NCBI RefSeq assembly: GCF_001729485.1
Contig: NZ_CP017157.1
Span: 4,588,001 to 4,652,000 of the forward strand
Source: Streptomyces lydicus
GTDB taxonomy: Bacteria; Actinomycetota; Actinomycetes; Streptomycetales; Streptomycetaceae
DNA: 64,000 nucleotides
Direction of reading: 5' to 3'
The number at the start of each line of letters is the position of its first letter. Within the stretch, counting starts at the first letter, position 1. The notes under the pieces were generated by a model that worked only from the letters and a program-made list of their open reading frames with translations, was not told the DNA's origin and made no database searches. The position numbers and the translations under genes are program-made. Below, one piece after another: positions 16,529 to 24,813 of the stretch.

Positions 16529-16762
16529 TCAGGGCGTGGTGCGCAGCGGGGGTACCGCGGGGACCTCGACGGCGGCCGCGAGGTCGTCGGCGGTGAGCTT
16601 GAAGGCGTCCGGGTAGGCGTCCCGGCGGGTGCGGCGGGCCGGCTCGGTGGTGCGCCAGGTGTAGCGGCAGCGGTGGCACTGGAGGACGTCCCAGACGCCG
16701 GGGACCGGGGAGGTGGCGAGCCGGCCGACGGTGTCGTGGGCGCAGCGGGGGCAGTGGGTCAT
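16529..16762 (-). CDS. vdcD: Non-oxidative hydroxyarylic acid decarboxylase subunit D
   Basis: 77 residues with two CxxC pairs: CPRC near the start and CHRC followed by RYTWRTTEPARR. This is the small zinc-ribbon-like subunit D of vanillate/4-hydroxybenzoate decarboxylases (VdcD, ShdD, BsdD). It ends with a conserved tail, YPDAFKLTADDLA. It is the last gene after vdcB and vdcC on the same strand, which is the standard order. Its role in the complex is accessory: it does not carry the cofactor but is required for full activity in some species. Confidence 0.9.
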   Translation of the reverse strand: MTHCPRCAHDTVGRLATSPVPGVWDVLQCHRCRYTWRTTEPARRTRRDAYPDAFKLTADDLAAAVEVPAVPPLRTTP

Positions 16763-16793
16763 GGGGTGCTCCTGGTGGGAGGTGGGGGCGGGT

Positions 16794-18221
16794 TCAGCCC
16801 TGGGCGGCGATGAGCTGACGGAGCCGGGCGGCCCATTCCTCGGCCTCCGGCAGGTCCTTGACCGGGGTGGAGAAGTTGCCCCGGGCGTCGGCGCCGACGG
16901 GGGTGGTGGCATCGATGATCATCTTGCTGGTGAGGCCGGCCGGCTGGGCCGCCGGCGCCAGTTCCACGACCGAGAGGTTGGGCAGGATCACGACGTCGTC
17001 CCTGGGGTTGACCTTGGCGGACATCGCCCACATGACCTGCGGCAGGTCGAACGGGTCGATGTCCTCGTCGACGACGATGACCTGGCTGACGTAGCCGAGG
17101 CCGTGCGGGGTGGTCATGGCGCGCATGCCGACCGCCTTGGCGAAGCCGCCGTAGCGCTTCGCGGTGGAGATGATGACGAGCAGGCCGTGCGTGTACATGG
17201 CGTTGACGGCCCGCACTTCGGGGTATTCGGCGCGCAGCTGCTTCAGGAGGGGGACGCAGGTGTTGGGCCCGACGAGGTAGTCGACCTCGGTCCACGGCTT
17301 GCCGAGGTAGAGGGATTCGAAGACGGGCGCGTCGCGGTACGAGATCCGGTCGACGCGGATCACCGGCATCCGCCGGCCGCCCGAGTAGTGGCCGGTGAAC
17401 TCCCCGAAGGGGCCCTCGATCTGGCGGGTGCGGGACTCGATGACGCCCTCGATGACGACCTCCGAGCCCCAGGGCACGTCGAAGCCGGTGAGCGGCGCGG
17501 TGGCGATCGGGGCGGGCGCCTGGCGGAGCGCGCCGGCCATCTCGTACTCGCTCGCGTCGTAGGCCATCGGCATGCCGGCGACGAGGGTGAGGACCGGGTC
17601 GTTGCCGAGGGTGACGGCGATCGGCAAGTCCTCGCCCCGCTCCTCCGCCTTGCGCAGGTGGAGCGCCACGTCGTGCACCGGTACGGGCTGCAGGGCGAGG
17701 CGGTTGTTGCCGATGACCTGGAGGCGGTACGTACCGACGTTCTGCTTGCCGAAGTCGTCCGGGTCCTCCGGGTCGCGGGAGACGACCGCTGCCTTGTCGA
17801 GGTAGAAGCCGCCGTCGCCGTCGTTGAGGCGGAAGAGCGGCAGGACGGAGAAGAGGTCGACGTCGTCGCCCTGTTGGGTGTTCTCCCGCCAGGGGGCGTC
17901 CGCGCGGCGTTCGGGGGCGACGGGGAAGGCGTCCCAGCGGGCGGCGAAGGTTTCCACCTGGTCCTTGACCGGGGTGTTCGCGGGCAGGCCGAGGGCCAGC
18001 GCGTGGTTGGTCCAGGAGCCGTGCACGTTCATCGCGATGCGGGCGTCGGTGAAGCCCTTGACGTTGTCGAACCACAGGGCGGGGGCCCCTTCGCCGATGC
18101 GGCCCGCGGCGTTGGCGGCGGCGGCCAGATCGGGCTCGGGGAGGACCTCGTCGGTGATGCGGAGCAGCTGGCCCTCCGCTTCGAGCGCGGCGAGGAAGCC
18201 GCGGAGATCGTCGTACGCCAT
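16794..18221 (-). CDS. vdcC: UbiD-family hydroxyarylic acid decarboxylase subunit C
   Basis: 475 residues, the normal size for UbiD/VdcC enzymes, starting MAYDDLRGFLAALEAEGQLL. It includes the UbiD landmarks LPANTPVKDQVETF, VGTYRLQVIGNNRLALQ, the substrate-loop region VPWGSEVVIEGVI, EGPFGEFTGHYSGGRRMPVIRV (conserved Glu/Arg of the prenyl-FMN site) and RAMTTPHGLGYVSQVIVVDEDIDPFDLPQVMWAM. It removes CO2 from aromatic acids such as vanillate or 4-hydroxybenzoate using prenylated FMN made by the adjacent UbiX-like protein. It forms an operon with vdcB upstream (61-bp gap) and vdcD downstream (31-bp gap). Confidence 0.95.
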   Translation of the reverse strand: MAYDDLRGFLAALEAEGQLLRITDEVLPEPDLAAAANAAGRIGEGAPALWFDNVKGFTDARIAMNVHGSWTNHALALGLPANTPVKDQVETFAARWDAFPVAPERRADAPWRENTQQGDDVDLFSVLPLFRLNDGDGGFYLDKAAVVSRDPEDPDDFGKQNVGTYRLQVIGNNRLALQPVPVHDVALHLRKAEERGEDLPIAVTLGNDPVLTLVAGMPMAYDASEYEMAGALRQAPAPIATAPLTGFDVPWGSEVVIEGVIESRTRQIEGPFGEFTGHYSGGRRMPVIRVDRISYRDAPVFESLYLGKPWTEVDYLVGPNTCVPLLKQLRAEYPEVRAVNAMYTHGLLVIISTAKRYGGFAKAVGMRAMTTPHGLGYVSQVIVVDEDIDPFDLPQVMWAMSAKVNPRDDVVILPNLSVVELAPAAQPAGLTSKMIIDATTPVGADARGNFSTPVKDLPEAEEWAARLRQLIAAQG

Positions 18222-18282
18222 GGGTGACTGCCCTTCGTGCGGGGGGAGTTGAGGGAGGTGGTCGCGGGGAGGCGGGCGGCGG

Positions 18283-18879
18283 TCAGGCCGCGGTGCCGGG
18301 GGCGGCGGTGCGGGCCGCGCGCATGCCCGCCCAGCGCCGGGCGGCGGGGGCGGGCAGCTCGAACTGGTCGAGAATGCGCGCGGTGAGGTGGTCGACGATG
18401 TCGTCGACGGAGGCCGGCCGGTGGTAGAACGCCGGCACCGGCGGCACCATCTGGACGCCCATGCGGGCCAGCGCGAGCATGTTCTCCAGGTGGATCTCGC
18501 TGAGCGGCGTCTCGCGCGGGACGAGCACGAGCTTGCGGCGCTCCTTGAGGACGACGTCGGCGGCGCGGGCGATCAGGCCGTCGGCGTAGCCGGCGCGGAT
18601 GCCGGCGAGGGTTTTCATCGAGCACGGCACGATCACCATGCCGTCGGTCCGGAAGGAGCCGGAGGAGAGGGTGGCGCCCTGGTCCTCGGGGTGGTGCACC
18701 TCGTCGGCGAGCCCGCCGACGTCGCGTACCGAGCGGCCGGTCTCCAACTCGATCGTGGCGCGTGCCCAGCGGGAGAGGATGAGATGGGTCCGGACGTCCG
18801 GGAGCTCTCGCAGGTTCTCCAGCAGGCGCACCCCGAGGGGCGCGCCGGTCGCTCCGGTCATTGCCACGATCAGCCGCAC
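18283..18879 (-). CDS. vdcB: UbiX-type flavin prenyltransferase (subunit B)
   Basis: 198 residues from GTG 18879, preceded by GAGGAG. It shows the flavin prenyltransferase fold: MRLIVAMTGATGAPLGVRLLENL at the N-terminus, RTDGMVIVPCSMKTLAGIRAGYADGLIARAADVVLKERRKLVLVPRETPLSEIHLENMLALARMGVQMVPPVPAFYH. It attaches a dimethylallyl group to FMN to make the cofactor of VdcC. It is the first gene of vdcBCD and is divergent from an AraC-type regulator. A possible -10, TAGCGT, lies at 18947-18952 on this strand. Confidence 0.95.
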   Translation of the reverse strand: MRLIVAMTGATGAPLGVRLLENLRELPDVRTHLILSRWARATIELETGRSVRDVGGLADEVHHPEDQGATLSSGSFRTDGMVIVPCSMKTLAGIRAGYADGLIARAADVVLKERRKLVLVPRETPLSEIHLENMLALARMGVQMVPPVPAFYHRPASVDDIVDHLTARILDQFELPAPAARRWAGMRAARTAAPGTAA

Positions 18880-18994
18880 CGTGCCACTCCTCTACCTCAT
18901 TGACCTGCGTGTTTCCGCCGTCTCCGGGAGAGCCGGCGATGACTCCACGCTAGGAGGCGCGGGGCGTCGGACGGCGGTACGCTCAGGACACGCG

Positions 18995-19915
18995 ATGGGA
19001 AAAAGTGGACACCCGGACGTCCGGGACCTGGCGTACACGGCGACGGCCGGCGCGGCTGCCGGGGTCGAGCTGGTGGAACTGGGCGGCCTGTTCGAGCGGG
19101 CCCGGCGCCACGGCAACGATCCGTACGCACCGCTGCGGCCCGCCTTCCACCAGCTGCTCACGGTGCGCGGCCGGCCGATGCGGATGTCGGTCGACTTCGT
19201 GGAGCACGAGCTGCCGGACGGCGCGTGGCTGTGGATTCGGCCGGGGCAGGTGCAGCAGTTCGGTCCGGAGCTGGTCGGGGCGGACGGCACGATCGTGGTC
19301 TTCCAGCCGGGGTTCCTCCCGCCGTCGACGGTCGCCGTGGCGCACATGGATCCGCCGTACATGCAGCGGCCGTTGCGGCCGGACGGGGCGGCGGCGGACG
19401 GGCTGCGCCGGGCGCTCGACCACCTGGTCTTCGAGTACGCCGCGCTGGCGTCGCTGCCGCTGGAGTCGTACGTCGAGGTGATGCGGCATCTGGTGTCCGT
19501 GCTGGTCCTGCGGCTGGCGTCGGCGCAGGAGGGGGAACATCCGCGCTCGGCGGCGGGCGCGGAGGCGTTCCGGCGGTTCCACGAGGCGGTGGAGCGGGAT
19601 CATGCCGTGACCCGGCGGGTCGAGGACTACGCGGCGGCGCTGGGCTACAGCCAACGGACCCTGTCCCGCGCGACGCTGGCGGCCGTCGGCACGACGGCGA
19701 AGAAGTACATCGACGAGCGCGTCCTGCTGGAGGCCAAGCGGCTGCTCCAGCACAGCAGGCTGCCGGCGAAGGCGGTGGCCGACCGGCTCGGGTTCGCGGA
19801 CGCCAGTGACTTCAACAAGTTCTTCCGGCGGCGGGCGGGCACGACCCCGGCCGCGTTCCGCGCGCAGGCCCGCGGGCGCCGAGCCGCTTCCCCGCCGCCG
19901 GGGGACGCGACGTGA
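18995..19915 (+). CDS. AraC-family transcriptional regulator, probable controller of vdcBCD
   Basis: 306 residues. I chose ATG 18995 (MGKSGHPDVRDLAYTAT); a -10-like TACGCT sits 11 bases upstream. The N-terminal half is a ligand-binding cupin-like region (FHQLLTVRGRPMRMSVDFVEHELPDGAWLWIRPGQVQQFG, with VVFQPGFLPP). The C-terminal half carries the two helix-turn-helix units: VEDYAAALGYSQRTLSRATLAAVGTTAKKYIDERVLLEAKRLLQHSRLPAKAVADRLGFADASDFNKFFRRRAGTTPAAFR. It is divergent from vdcBCD across 115 bp, so it is the likely activator responding to an aromatic acid. Confidence 0.92.
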   Translation: MGKSGHPDVRDLAYTATAGAAAGVELVELGGLFERARRHGNDPYAPLRPAFHQLLTVRGRPMRMSVDFVEHELPDGAWLWIRPGQVQQFGPELVGADGTIVVFQPGFLPPSTVAVAHMDPPYMQRPLRPDGAAADGLRRALDHLVFEYAALASLPLESYVEVMRHLVSVLVLRLASAQEGEHPRSAAGAEAFRRFHEAVERDHAVTRRVEDYAAALGYSQRTLSRATLAAVGTTAKKYIDERVLLEAKRLLQHSRLPAKAVADRLGFADASDFNKFFRRRAGTTPAAFRAQARGRRAASPPPGDAT

Positions 19916-20162
19916 CGGGGCCGTGGGTCCGGCCGGTGCGCGCGTCGAGCGGCACCGGGCTTCCGGTCCACCGCTGAAGGGCTTGCGCGGCGGGCGGCCT
20001 TCCGGGGTTGCCCGTGCCGGCAGTTGACCCGGTGCGCGCCCCCTCCCCCTGCCGCGGGAGCCGGCGCGTGGTCCGGTGCGCGGACCGGCGCAGTGTCCGG
20101 TGAGGTGTCGTGCGATGCTGAGACATCCCTGCTCAGAGCGAGGATCGGGAGTGTAGAACGGC

Positions 20163-22436
20163 GTGAAGTCAGCGATACGACGGGCTGTGACCGGCACCTG
20201 GGACCGCTTCGCGGCATCCGACCCCGGGTTGCTGCGGCTGATGGCGGGGCTGCGGACGGTGGGCGCGATCGTGCTCACCCTCGTCGCCCTCGCGCTGCTG
20301 CACACCGGCGTCACCTTGATGGTGGCGGGCGCCATGGCGGCCATGGTCTCGACCTTCGCGATCCGGGAGAAGGAGGTGCGCGGCCAGGCGGTCACCCTCG
20401 CGCTGGGTCTGCCCGTCGCGCTCGCCGCCATGTCGCTGGGTGCGGTGCTGCATTCCGGCATCATCGCCGGTGACCTGTTCTTCGTCGCCCTGATCTTCGG
20501 CGCCGTGTACTCCCGCCGCTTCGGCGACCGGGGCACGGCGCTCGGGCTGATCGGCTTTCAGGTCTACTTCGTGTCGCTGTTCGTGCATGCCATCGTCCCG
20601 GCCCTGCCCGAGCTGGCGCTGACCCTGACGGTCGCGTTCGCCTGCAGCGCCGCCGTGCGGTTCACCGTCGTCCCGGACACGCCGCAGCGCACCCTCGCCC
20701 GGCTGCGCGCCGCGTTCCGGGCCCGGCTCGCGCAGCTGGTGGCCACCCATGTCGCGCTGATGGACGCCGGCCCCGAGCAGTTGGACGACGTCCTCGACGA
20801 TCTGCGCCGGCACACCGCCCGGCTGCACGAGGCGGCCCTGATGATCCAGGGCCGGCTGGAGGAGGGCACCCCCGACGCGGCCACGGCGGGGCTGCTGCAA
20901 CGCCGCATCGCGGACGCCGAGATCGCCGCCGAACGGCTGGGGATGCTGGTGCTCAACGCCCGCAGCGCCGAACGCGCGGACACCCTGACCCTGCATCTGC
21001 CCCATGCGCCGCTGTCCGCGGCGGCGAGCCGGCTGCAGACCGGCAGCGAGGTGCACAACCGGCTGCGCAAGGACCTCGAAGCGCTGAACCTGCTCGTGGC
21101 CAGGCGGGCGCCGGACGACCGCGGCACGGCCCTGGCCCACGTGCGCAACCGGCTGCTGGGCTACCGCGACGAGGACAATCTGCCGCAGGCGTCGCCGGCC
21201 GTCCAGGACGCCTTCCGCGGTGTCGGTGAGGCCGCGCGCGCCGTCCTGGGTCTGCGGCTCGCGCTGGACGGGCCGCAGGACGAGTCCGACGACTCCCCGG
21301 CCACCACCCGCTCGCGCGAGGAGTTCGACGCCGAGGACCTCGCGATCGTCGGGGCGGAGAAGGACGCGGAAGACGCGGAGGCCGAGGACGAGCGCACCGG
21401 CCTCCAGCGGCCCACCACCCGCGCCGCCTTCCAGGTGGCGGTCGGCTCCACGCTGGCCATCATCGGCGGGGAGTTCCTGTCGAGCCAGCGCTGGTACTGG
21501 GCGGTGCTGACGTGCTGGGTGGTCTTCCTCAACACCTCGTCGACGGGCGAGATCCTGGTCAAGGGCTATCGCCGGCTGCTGGGCACGGTGTTCGGCGTGA
21601 TCGCCGGTGTGGCGCTGGCCGGGCTGGTCGGCAACCACACCTGGACGGCGTTCGCGCTCGTCCTGGTCTGCATCTTCGGGATGTTCTTCACCGCACCGCT
21701 GTCGTACGCGCTGATGTCCTTCTTCGTCACGGCGATGCTGGGCCTGCTGTACACCGTGCTCAACACCTACAGCCTGTCCGTGCTGGTGCTGCGCATCGAG
21801 GAGACCGCGCTGGGTGCCGCCTGCGGCATCATCGCCGCGGTGCTGGTGCTGCCGGTGCACACCGACCGCCGTACCGACGACGCGCTGGGCACGGTGCTGG
21901 ACCGGCTGCGGGAGGTCGTGGCCGCGGCGGTGGAGCAGCTCAGCGGCGGCCCCGCCGTCGACCTGCTGGGCATGGCGCGCGATCTGGACACCGCGCTGGA
22001 CGATCTGCGGGCCTCCACCGGGCCGTTGACACATCCGATCACCCCGCTGCGGGTGCGGCGGCAGACCGCGCAGTATCTGGTGGCGCTCCTGGAGACCTGC
22101 GCCTACCACGCCCGGTCGCTGGCGGCGACGGCCGAACTCGTGCCGTACAGCCGGACCGTCGCGGCCGATCCGCGACTGGCGCACGCCGGGCGCCGCATCG
22201 CGCGCAACATCGATCTGATCGTCGCCCGGGTGCGGGACGAGGCCACCGAGGGCGAGGTGGAAGCGGGCGCCAGCATCGCCGCAATGCTGGAGGCGAGCGA
22301 CTCGCCGGCGCTGCGGTCGGGGACGGTCACGTTCCGCGTGCTGCGGCACCTCCAGCGGCTGGACGACGGCGTGGTGGGTCTCGCCCGGCCGCTCGACGTG
22401 CCGGTGGCGGGGCGCAGCGGCGGCACCAGGGCCTGA
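20163..22436 (+). CDS. FUSC-family membrane protein (aromatic acid efflux-like)
   Basis: 757 residues from GTG 20163 after GGGAGTG. It has two membrane blocks: about 27-160 (IVLTLVALALLHTGVTLMVAGAMAAMVSTF and following) and about 419-560 (AAFQVAVGSTLAIIGGEFLSSQRWYWAVLTCWVVFLNTSSTGEILVKGYRRLLGTVFGVIAGV). Between and after them are cytoplasmic helical regions. This is the fusaric-acid-resistance/AaeB topology. Relatives export hydroxylated aromatic carboxylic acids. It lies 247 bp after the AraC gene on the same strand and close to vdcBCD, which fits detoxification of aromatic acids. The acidic linker at about 355-415 is atypical. A terminator hairpin follows. Confidence 0.85.
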   Translation: MKSAIRRAVTGTWDRFAASDPGLLRLMAGLRTVGAIVLTLVALALLHTGVTLMVAGAMAAMVSTFAIREKEVRGQAVTLALGLPVALAAMSLGAVLHSGIIAGDLFFVALIFGAVYSRRFGDRGTALGLIGFQVYFVSLFVHAIVPALPELALTLTVAFACSAAVRFTVVPDTPQRTLARLRAAFRARLAQLVATHVALMDAGPEQLDDVLDDLRRHTARLHEAALMIQGRLEEGTPDAATAGLLQRRIADAEIAAERLGMLVLNARSAERADTLTLHLPHAPLSAAASRLQTGSEVHNRLRKDLEALNLLVARRAPDDRGTALAHVRNRLLGYRDEDNLPQASPAVQDAFRGVGEAARAVLGLRLALDGPQDESDDSPATTRSREEFDAEDLAIVGAEKDAEDAEAEDERTGLQRPTTRAAFQVAVGSTLAIIGGEFLSSQRWYWAVLTCWVVFLNTSSTGEILVKGYRRLLGTVFGVIAGVALAGLVGNHTWTAFALVLVCIFGMFFTAPLSYALMSFFVTAMLGLLYTVLNTYSLSVLVLRIEETALGAACGIIAAVLVLPVHTDRRTDDALGTVLDRLREVVAAAVEQLSGGPAVDLLGMARDLDTALDDLRASTGPLTHPITPLRVRRQTAQYLVALLETCAYHARSLAATAELVPYSRTVAADPRLAHAGRRIARNIDLIVARVRDEATEGEVEAGASIAAMLEASDSPALRSGTVTFRVLRHLQRLDDGVVGLARPLDVPVAGRSGGTRA

Positions 22437-22443
22437 GCCCGCG

Positions 22444-22469
22444 GCGGGCCGGCCGGGCGGCCGGCCCGC
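22444..22469. terminator. Bidirectional terminator between FUSC and PhzF genes
   Basis: Perfect 11-base arms (GCGGGCCGGCC/GGCCGGCCCGC) with a GGGC loop between the two convergent stops at 22436 and 22480. Confidence 0.8.
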
Positions 22470-22479
22470 TCGCCCGGTG

Positions 22480-23409
22480 TCACGCGGCCGGTGCCGGCAG
22501 GGGCACGGCCGCGCCCGTCACCCGGATCCGGTCGTCGTCGGGGCGGATGTCGACGTACAGGTCGCTGGGGCGGCCCATGTCCTCGCCCTGGCAGAGGTGG
22601 ACCCGTACGGGCTCGGTGACGAGTCCGAGGGTGCGGAGGTAGCCGCCGAAGGCCGCGGCGGCGGCGCCGGTCGCCGGGTCCTCCACGACGCCGCCGACCG
22701 GGAAGGGGTCCCGGGCGTGGAAGTCGAGGCGGTCGGCCGCGGCGCGGTGCACGAGGTGGACGGTGGTCCAGCCGTGCGCCCGCATGACGTCGTGCAAGGC
22801 GTCGAAGTCGTAGTCGAGGGCGGCGAGTTGTTCCCGGCTGCGGACGGCCAGCACGAGGTGGTCGTTGCCGGCGAACGCGACCTGCGGCGGGAGTGCCGGG
22901 TCCAGGTCGGCCGCGCTCCAGCGCAGCGCCCGCAGCGTCGGCGCGACCTGGGTGGCCTCGTCGGCCGGGTGGGAACGGGCCGGGACGCTGGTGAGGGTGG
23001 CGCGGAGCTGCCCGCCGTCCTCGGTGGTGTCCACCCGGATCTCACCGGCCGGGGTGTCGAAGACCAGCTCGCCGGTGCCGGTCCGGGTGGCGAGGGCGAC
23101 CGCGGTGGCGACGGTGGCGTGTCCGCAGAAGGCGACCTCGGCGAGGGGGCTGAAGTAGCGCAGCCGGTAGCGGCGGGCGGCGGTGTCGTGAGCGGTGACG
23201 AACGCGGTCTCGGAGTAGCCGACTTCGGCGGCGAGGGCGAGCATCCGCGCGTCGTCGAGGGCGGCGGCGTCGAGCACCACGCCGGCCGGGTTGCCGCCGG
23301 CGGGGTCGGTGGTGAAGGCGGAGTAGCGCAGTACCTCGACGCCGGCCGCGGTGCCGGTGTCCCCTTCGGTGGCGGTGGCGGTGAGGGCGGGGCTCTGGTG
23401 TGTGGTCAT
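22480..23409 (-). CDS. PhzF-family isomerase/epimerase-like protein
   Basis: 309 residues. After a Thr/Ala-rich start comes EVLRYSAFTTDPAGGNPAGVVLDA, the PhzF/DapF-like opening, then MLALAAEVGYSETAFVT with the conserved catalytic Glu, RRYRLRYFSPLAEVAFCGHATVATAVAL and, in the second half, DPFPVGGVVEDPATGAAAAAFGGYL. PhzF isomerises a dihydro-hydroxyanthranilate in phenazine synthesis. There are no other phenazine genes here, so this is a paralog of unknown substrate. It is divergent from a LysR regulator that probably controls it (83-bp gap). Confidence 0.92.
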   Translation of the reverse strand: MTTHQSPALTATATEGDTGTAAGVEVLRYSAFTTDPAGGNPAGVVLDAAALDDARMLALAAEVGYSETAFVTAHDTAARRYRLRYFSPLAEVAFCGHATVATAVALATRTGTGELVFDTPAGEIRVDTTEDGGQLRATLTSVPARSHPADEATQVAPTLRALRWSAADLDPALPPQVAFAGNDHLVLAVRSREQLAALDYDFDALHDVMRAHGWTTVHLVHRAAADRLDFHARDPFPVGGVVEDPATGAAAAAFGGYLRTLGLVTEPVRVHLCQGEDMGRPSDLYVDIRPDDDRIRVTGAAVPLPAPAA

Positions 23410-23492
23410 GGATCAACCGTGACAGGCCCACGCCATCGCGTCCAACGATTGTTCCTGCTCAAGCCCATCGAGGTTCGCGATAGCCTGCGCCC

Positions 23493-24398
23493 GTGGACAC
23501 CAGACTTCTGCGGACCTTCGTCACGCTCGCGCGCACGGGGAGCTTCACCGCCGCGGCCCGCTCCCTCCATCTCGCGCAGTCCACGGTCACCGTCCAGATC
23601 CGCACGCTGGAGCGGGAGTTGGGGACCGTGCTGTTCGACCGGCTGCCGGCGGGGACGGTGCCGACCCGGGCCGGCAGCGCGCTGCTGGAGGAGGCCGAGG
23701 CGGTGCTCGACGCGGTGGCCAGGCTGCGCGCGACGGCCGCGGCCGGGCAGGGCGACACGGCGGCCGGGGCGGTGGCGGGCGAGGTCGTGGTCGGCGCGGG
23801 CGACTCGCTGTGCTCCTCGCGGCTGCCCGAGGTGATCGCCGCGCTGCGGTGCGACCACCCCCGGCTGGATGTCCATCTGCACGCCGCCGACACCGTGGGG
23901 GCGGTGGACGGGCTGCGCACCGGCCGGCTCGACCTCGCGCTGCTGCTGGAGCCGGAGGTCGACGAGCGGGACCTGCTGGCCCGGCGGATCACGAGTGAGC
24001 CGCTGGTGTACGTCGCGGCGGCCGGCCATCGGCTCGCCGGGCGGGCGGCGGGCTGGGACGAGCTGGCCCGGGAGAGCTTCTTCGTGCACGAGGAGGGCTG
24101 TTCGTACAGCGACCGGCTGGTCCGTGCGCTGCAGGACGTGCCAGACGCCAGGCCCAGGATCACCCGCTTCGGCAGCATCGACGCGGCGCGGTCGTGCGTC
24201 GCCGCCGGGCTGGGCCTGACCCTGCTCCCCCGCGTCACGGTCGAACGGCAGCTGGCCGAGGGCCGGTTGGCCGTGGTGGACGGCCCGTCGGCCGAGCCGG
24301 TGCCGGTGCAGCTCGTACGGCACCGCCGGCGGTGGGTCTCGCCGGGCGCACGGGTGGTGGCGGAGGAGCTGGCGCGGGTGTTCGCCGCGGGGGCCTGA
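23493..24398 (+). CDS. LysR-family transcriptional regulator
   Basis: 301 residues from GTG 23493. A -10-like TAGCCT ends 6 bases before the start, suggesting a leaderless message. The N-terminal winged helix is RLLRTFVTLARTGSFTAAARSLHLAQSTVTVQIRTLERELGTVLFDR. The effector-binding domain (about 90-295) follows with VVVGAGDSLCSSRLPEVIAALRCDHPRLDV and the typical HEEGCSYSDRL segment. It is divergent from the PhzF gene, the usual arrangement for a LysR activator and its target. Confidence 0.93.
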   Translation: MDTRLLRTFVTLARTGSFTAAARSLHLAQSTVTVQIRTLERELGTVLFDRLPAGTVPTRAGSALLEEAEAVLDAVARLRATAAAGQGDTAAGAVAGEVVVGAGDSLCSSRLPEVIAALRCDHPRLDVHLHAADTVGAVDGLRTGRLDLALLLEPEVDERDLLARRITSEPLVYVAAAGHRLAGRAAGWDELARESFFVHEEGCSYSDRLVRALQDVPDARPRITRFGSIDAARSCVAAGLGLTLLPRVTVERQLAEGRLAVVDGPSAEPVPVQLVRHRRRWVSPGARVVAEELARVFAAGA

Positions 24399-24449
24399 GG
24401 CCGCCCGCCGGGCGCCTGTGACATCCGTCATAGCCGCCCCACCTCTCAA

Positions 24450-24677
24450 CTATGCCGCATAGTAGTATTCCTCGTCCTCGACATAAGGTATTTGTCCGTC
24501 TTGATAGCGCAATAGGCCGCGCGGCACCGACCGGCGTTCGGCGCACTCGACCCCTTCCCCCGCGCATGCACCGCACAGGGCTTCCTGACGGGCCGACAGC
24601 GTTCCGGGAATGATCGGCAATACGGCCAGCATGCCGGAATCCCGCTGACAAGCGTCAGTCGCCGCTACTAAGTGCAT
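24450..24677 (-). CDS. Small hypothetical protein with a TTA third codon
   Basis: 75 residues from ATG 24677, with GAAAGGG about 12 bases upstream. The protein starts MHLVAATDACQRDSG and ends in an acidic/aromatic tail, QIPYVEDEEYYYAA. It has four Cys (10, 36, 39, 46), including a CGAC pair in a possible metal-binding or disulfide arrangement. The third codon is TTA (24669-24671), so translation would need the bldA tRNA. Codon use is less GC-biased than in neighbouring genes, which weakens the case for coding or suggests recent acquisition. I do not recognise a family. The start codon sits inside the inverted repeat at 24661-24687. Confidence 0.45.
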   Translation of the reverse strand: MHLVAATDACQRDSGMLAVLPIIPGTLSARQEALCGACAGEGVECAERRSVPRGLLRYQDGQIPYVEDEEYYYAA

Positions 24678-24687
24678 TAGTAGCGGC
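24661..24687. repeat. Perfect 11-base inverted repeat over the small ORF start
   Basis: Arms are 24661-24671 (GCCGCTACTAA) and 24677-24687 (TTAGTAGCGGC) around GTGCA. On the minus strand it contains the ATG and TTA codons of the small ORF. On the plus strand it is followed by CCTTTCTT. It could be an operator, a translation-masking hairpin or a terminator for the LysR gene. Confidence 0.7.
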
Positions 24688-24813
24688 CCTTTCTTGCCTG
24701 CCGCACAGCGGCCCCATTGAATGACGAGCCCAGGGCATCTCCGCAGTTCAAGGGCGGGTTCGAGAAACCCGGCAGCCCGGGGAACGCGCCGCGCACACCG
24801 AATGGGGTCACCG

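Larger units (their letters stand above)
24399..24813. other. AT-richer intergenic region with a small ORF, a perfect inverted repeat and a structured leader
   Basis: Between the LysR and CAP genes. It holds the small minus-strand ORF at 24450-24677, the inverted repeat 24661-24687 and the CAP-gene leader 24688-24813. The leader can fold into GGGTT/AACCC hairpins at about 24760-24775. It looks like a bidirectional regulatory region. Confidence 0.5.

Noticed and set aside
22480..23409. Phenazine pathway
   Set aside because: Only a PhzF-family protein is present and phzA/B/D/E/G relatives are missing. The gene is a common paralog.
24688..24813. c-di-AMP (ydaO) riboswitch before the CAP gene
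   Set aside because: Only a loose resemblance in the GAAACCCGGCAGCC segment. The CAGCUAAC and other consensus parts are absent, so I did not call it. Reported only as a low-interest structured leader.
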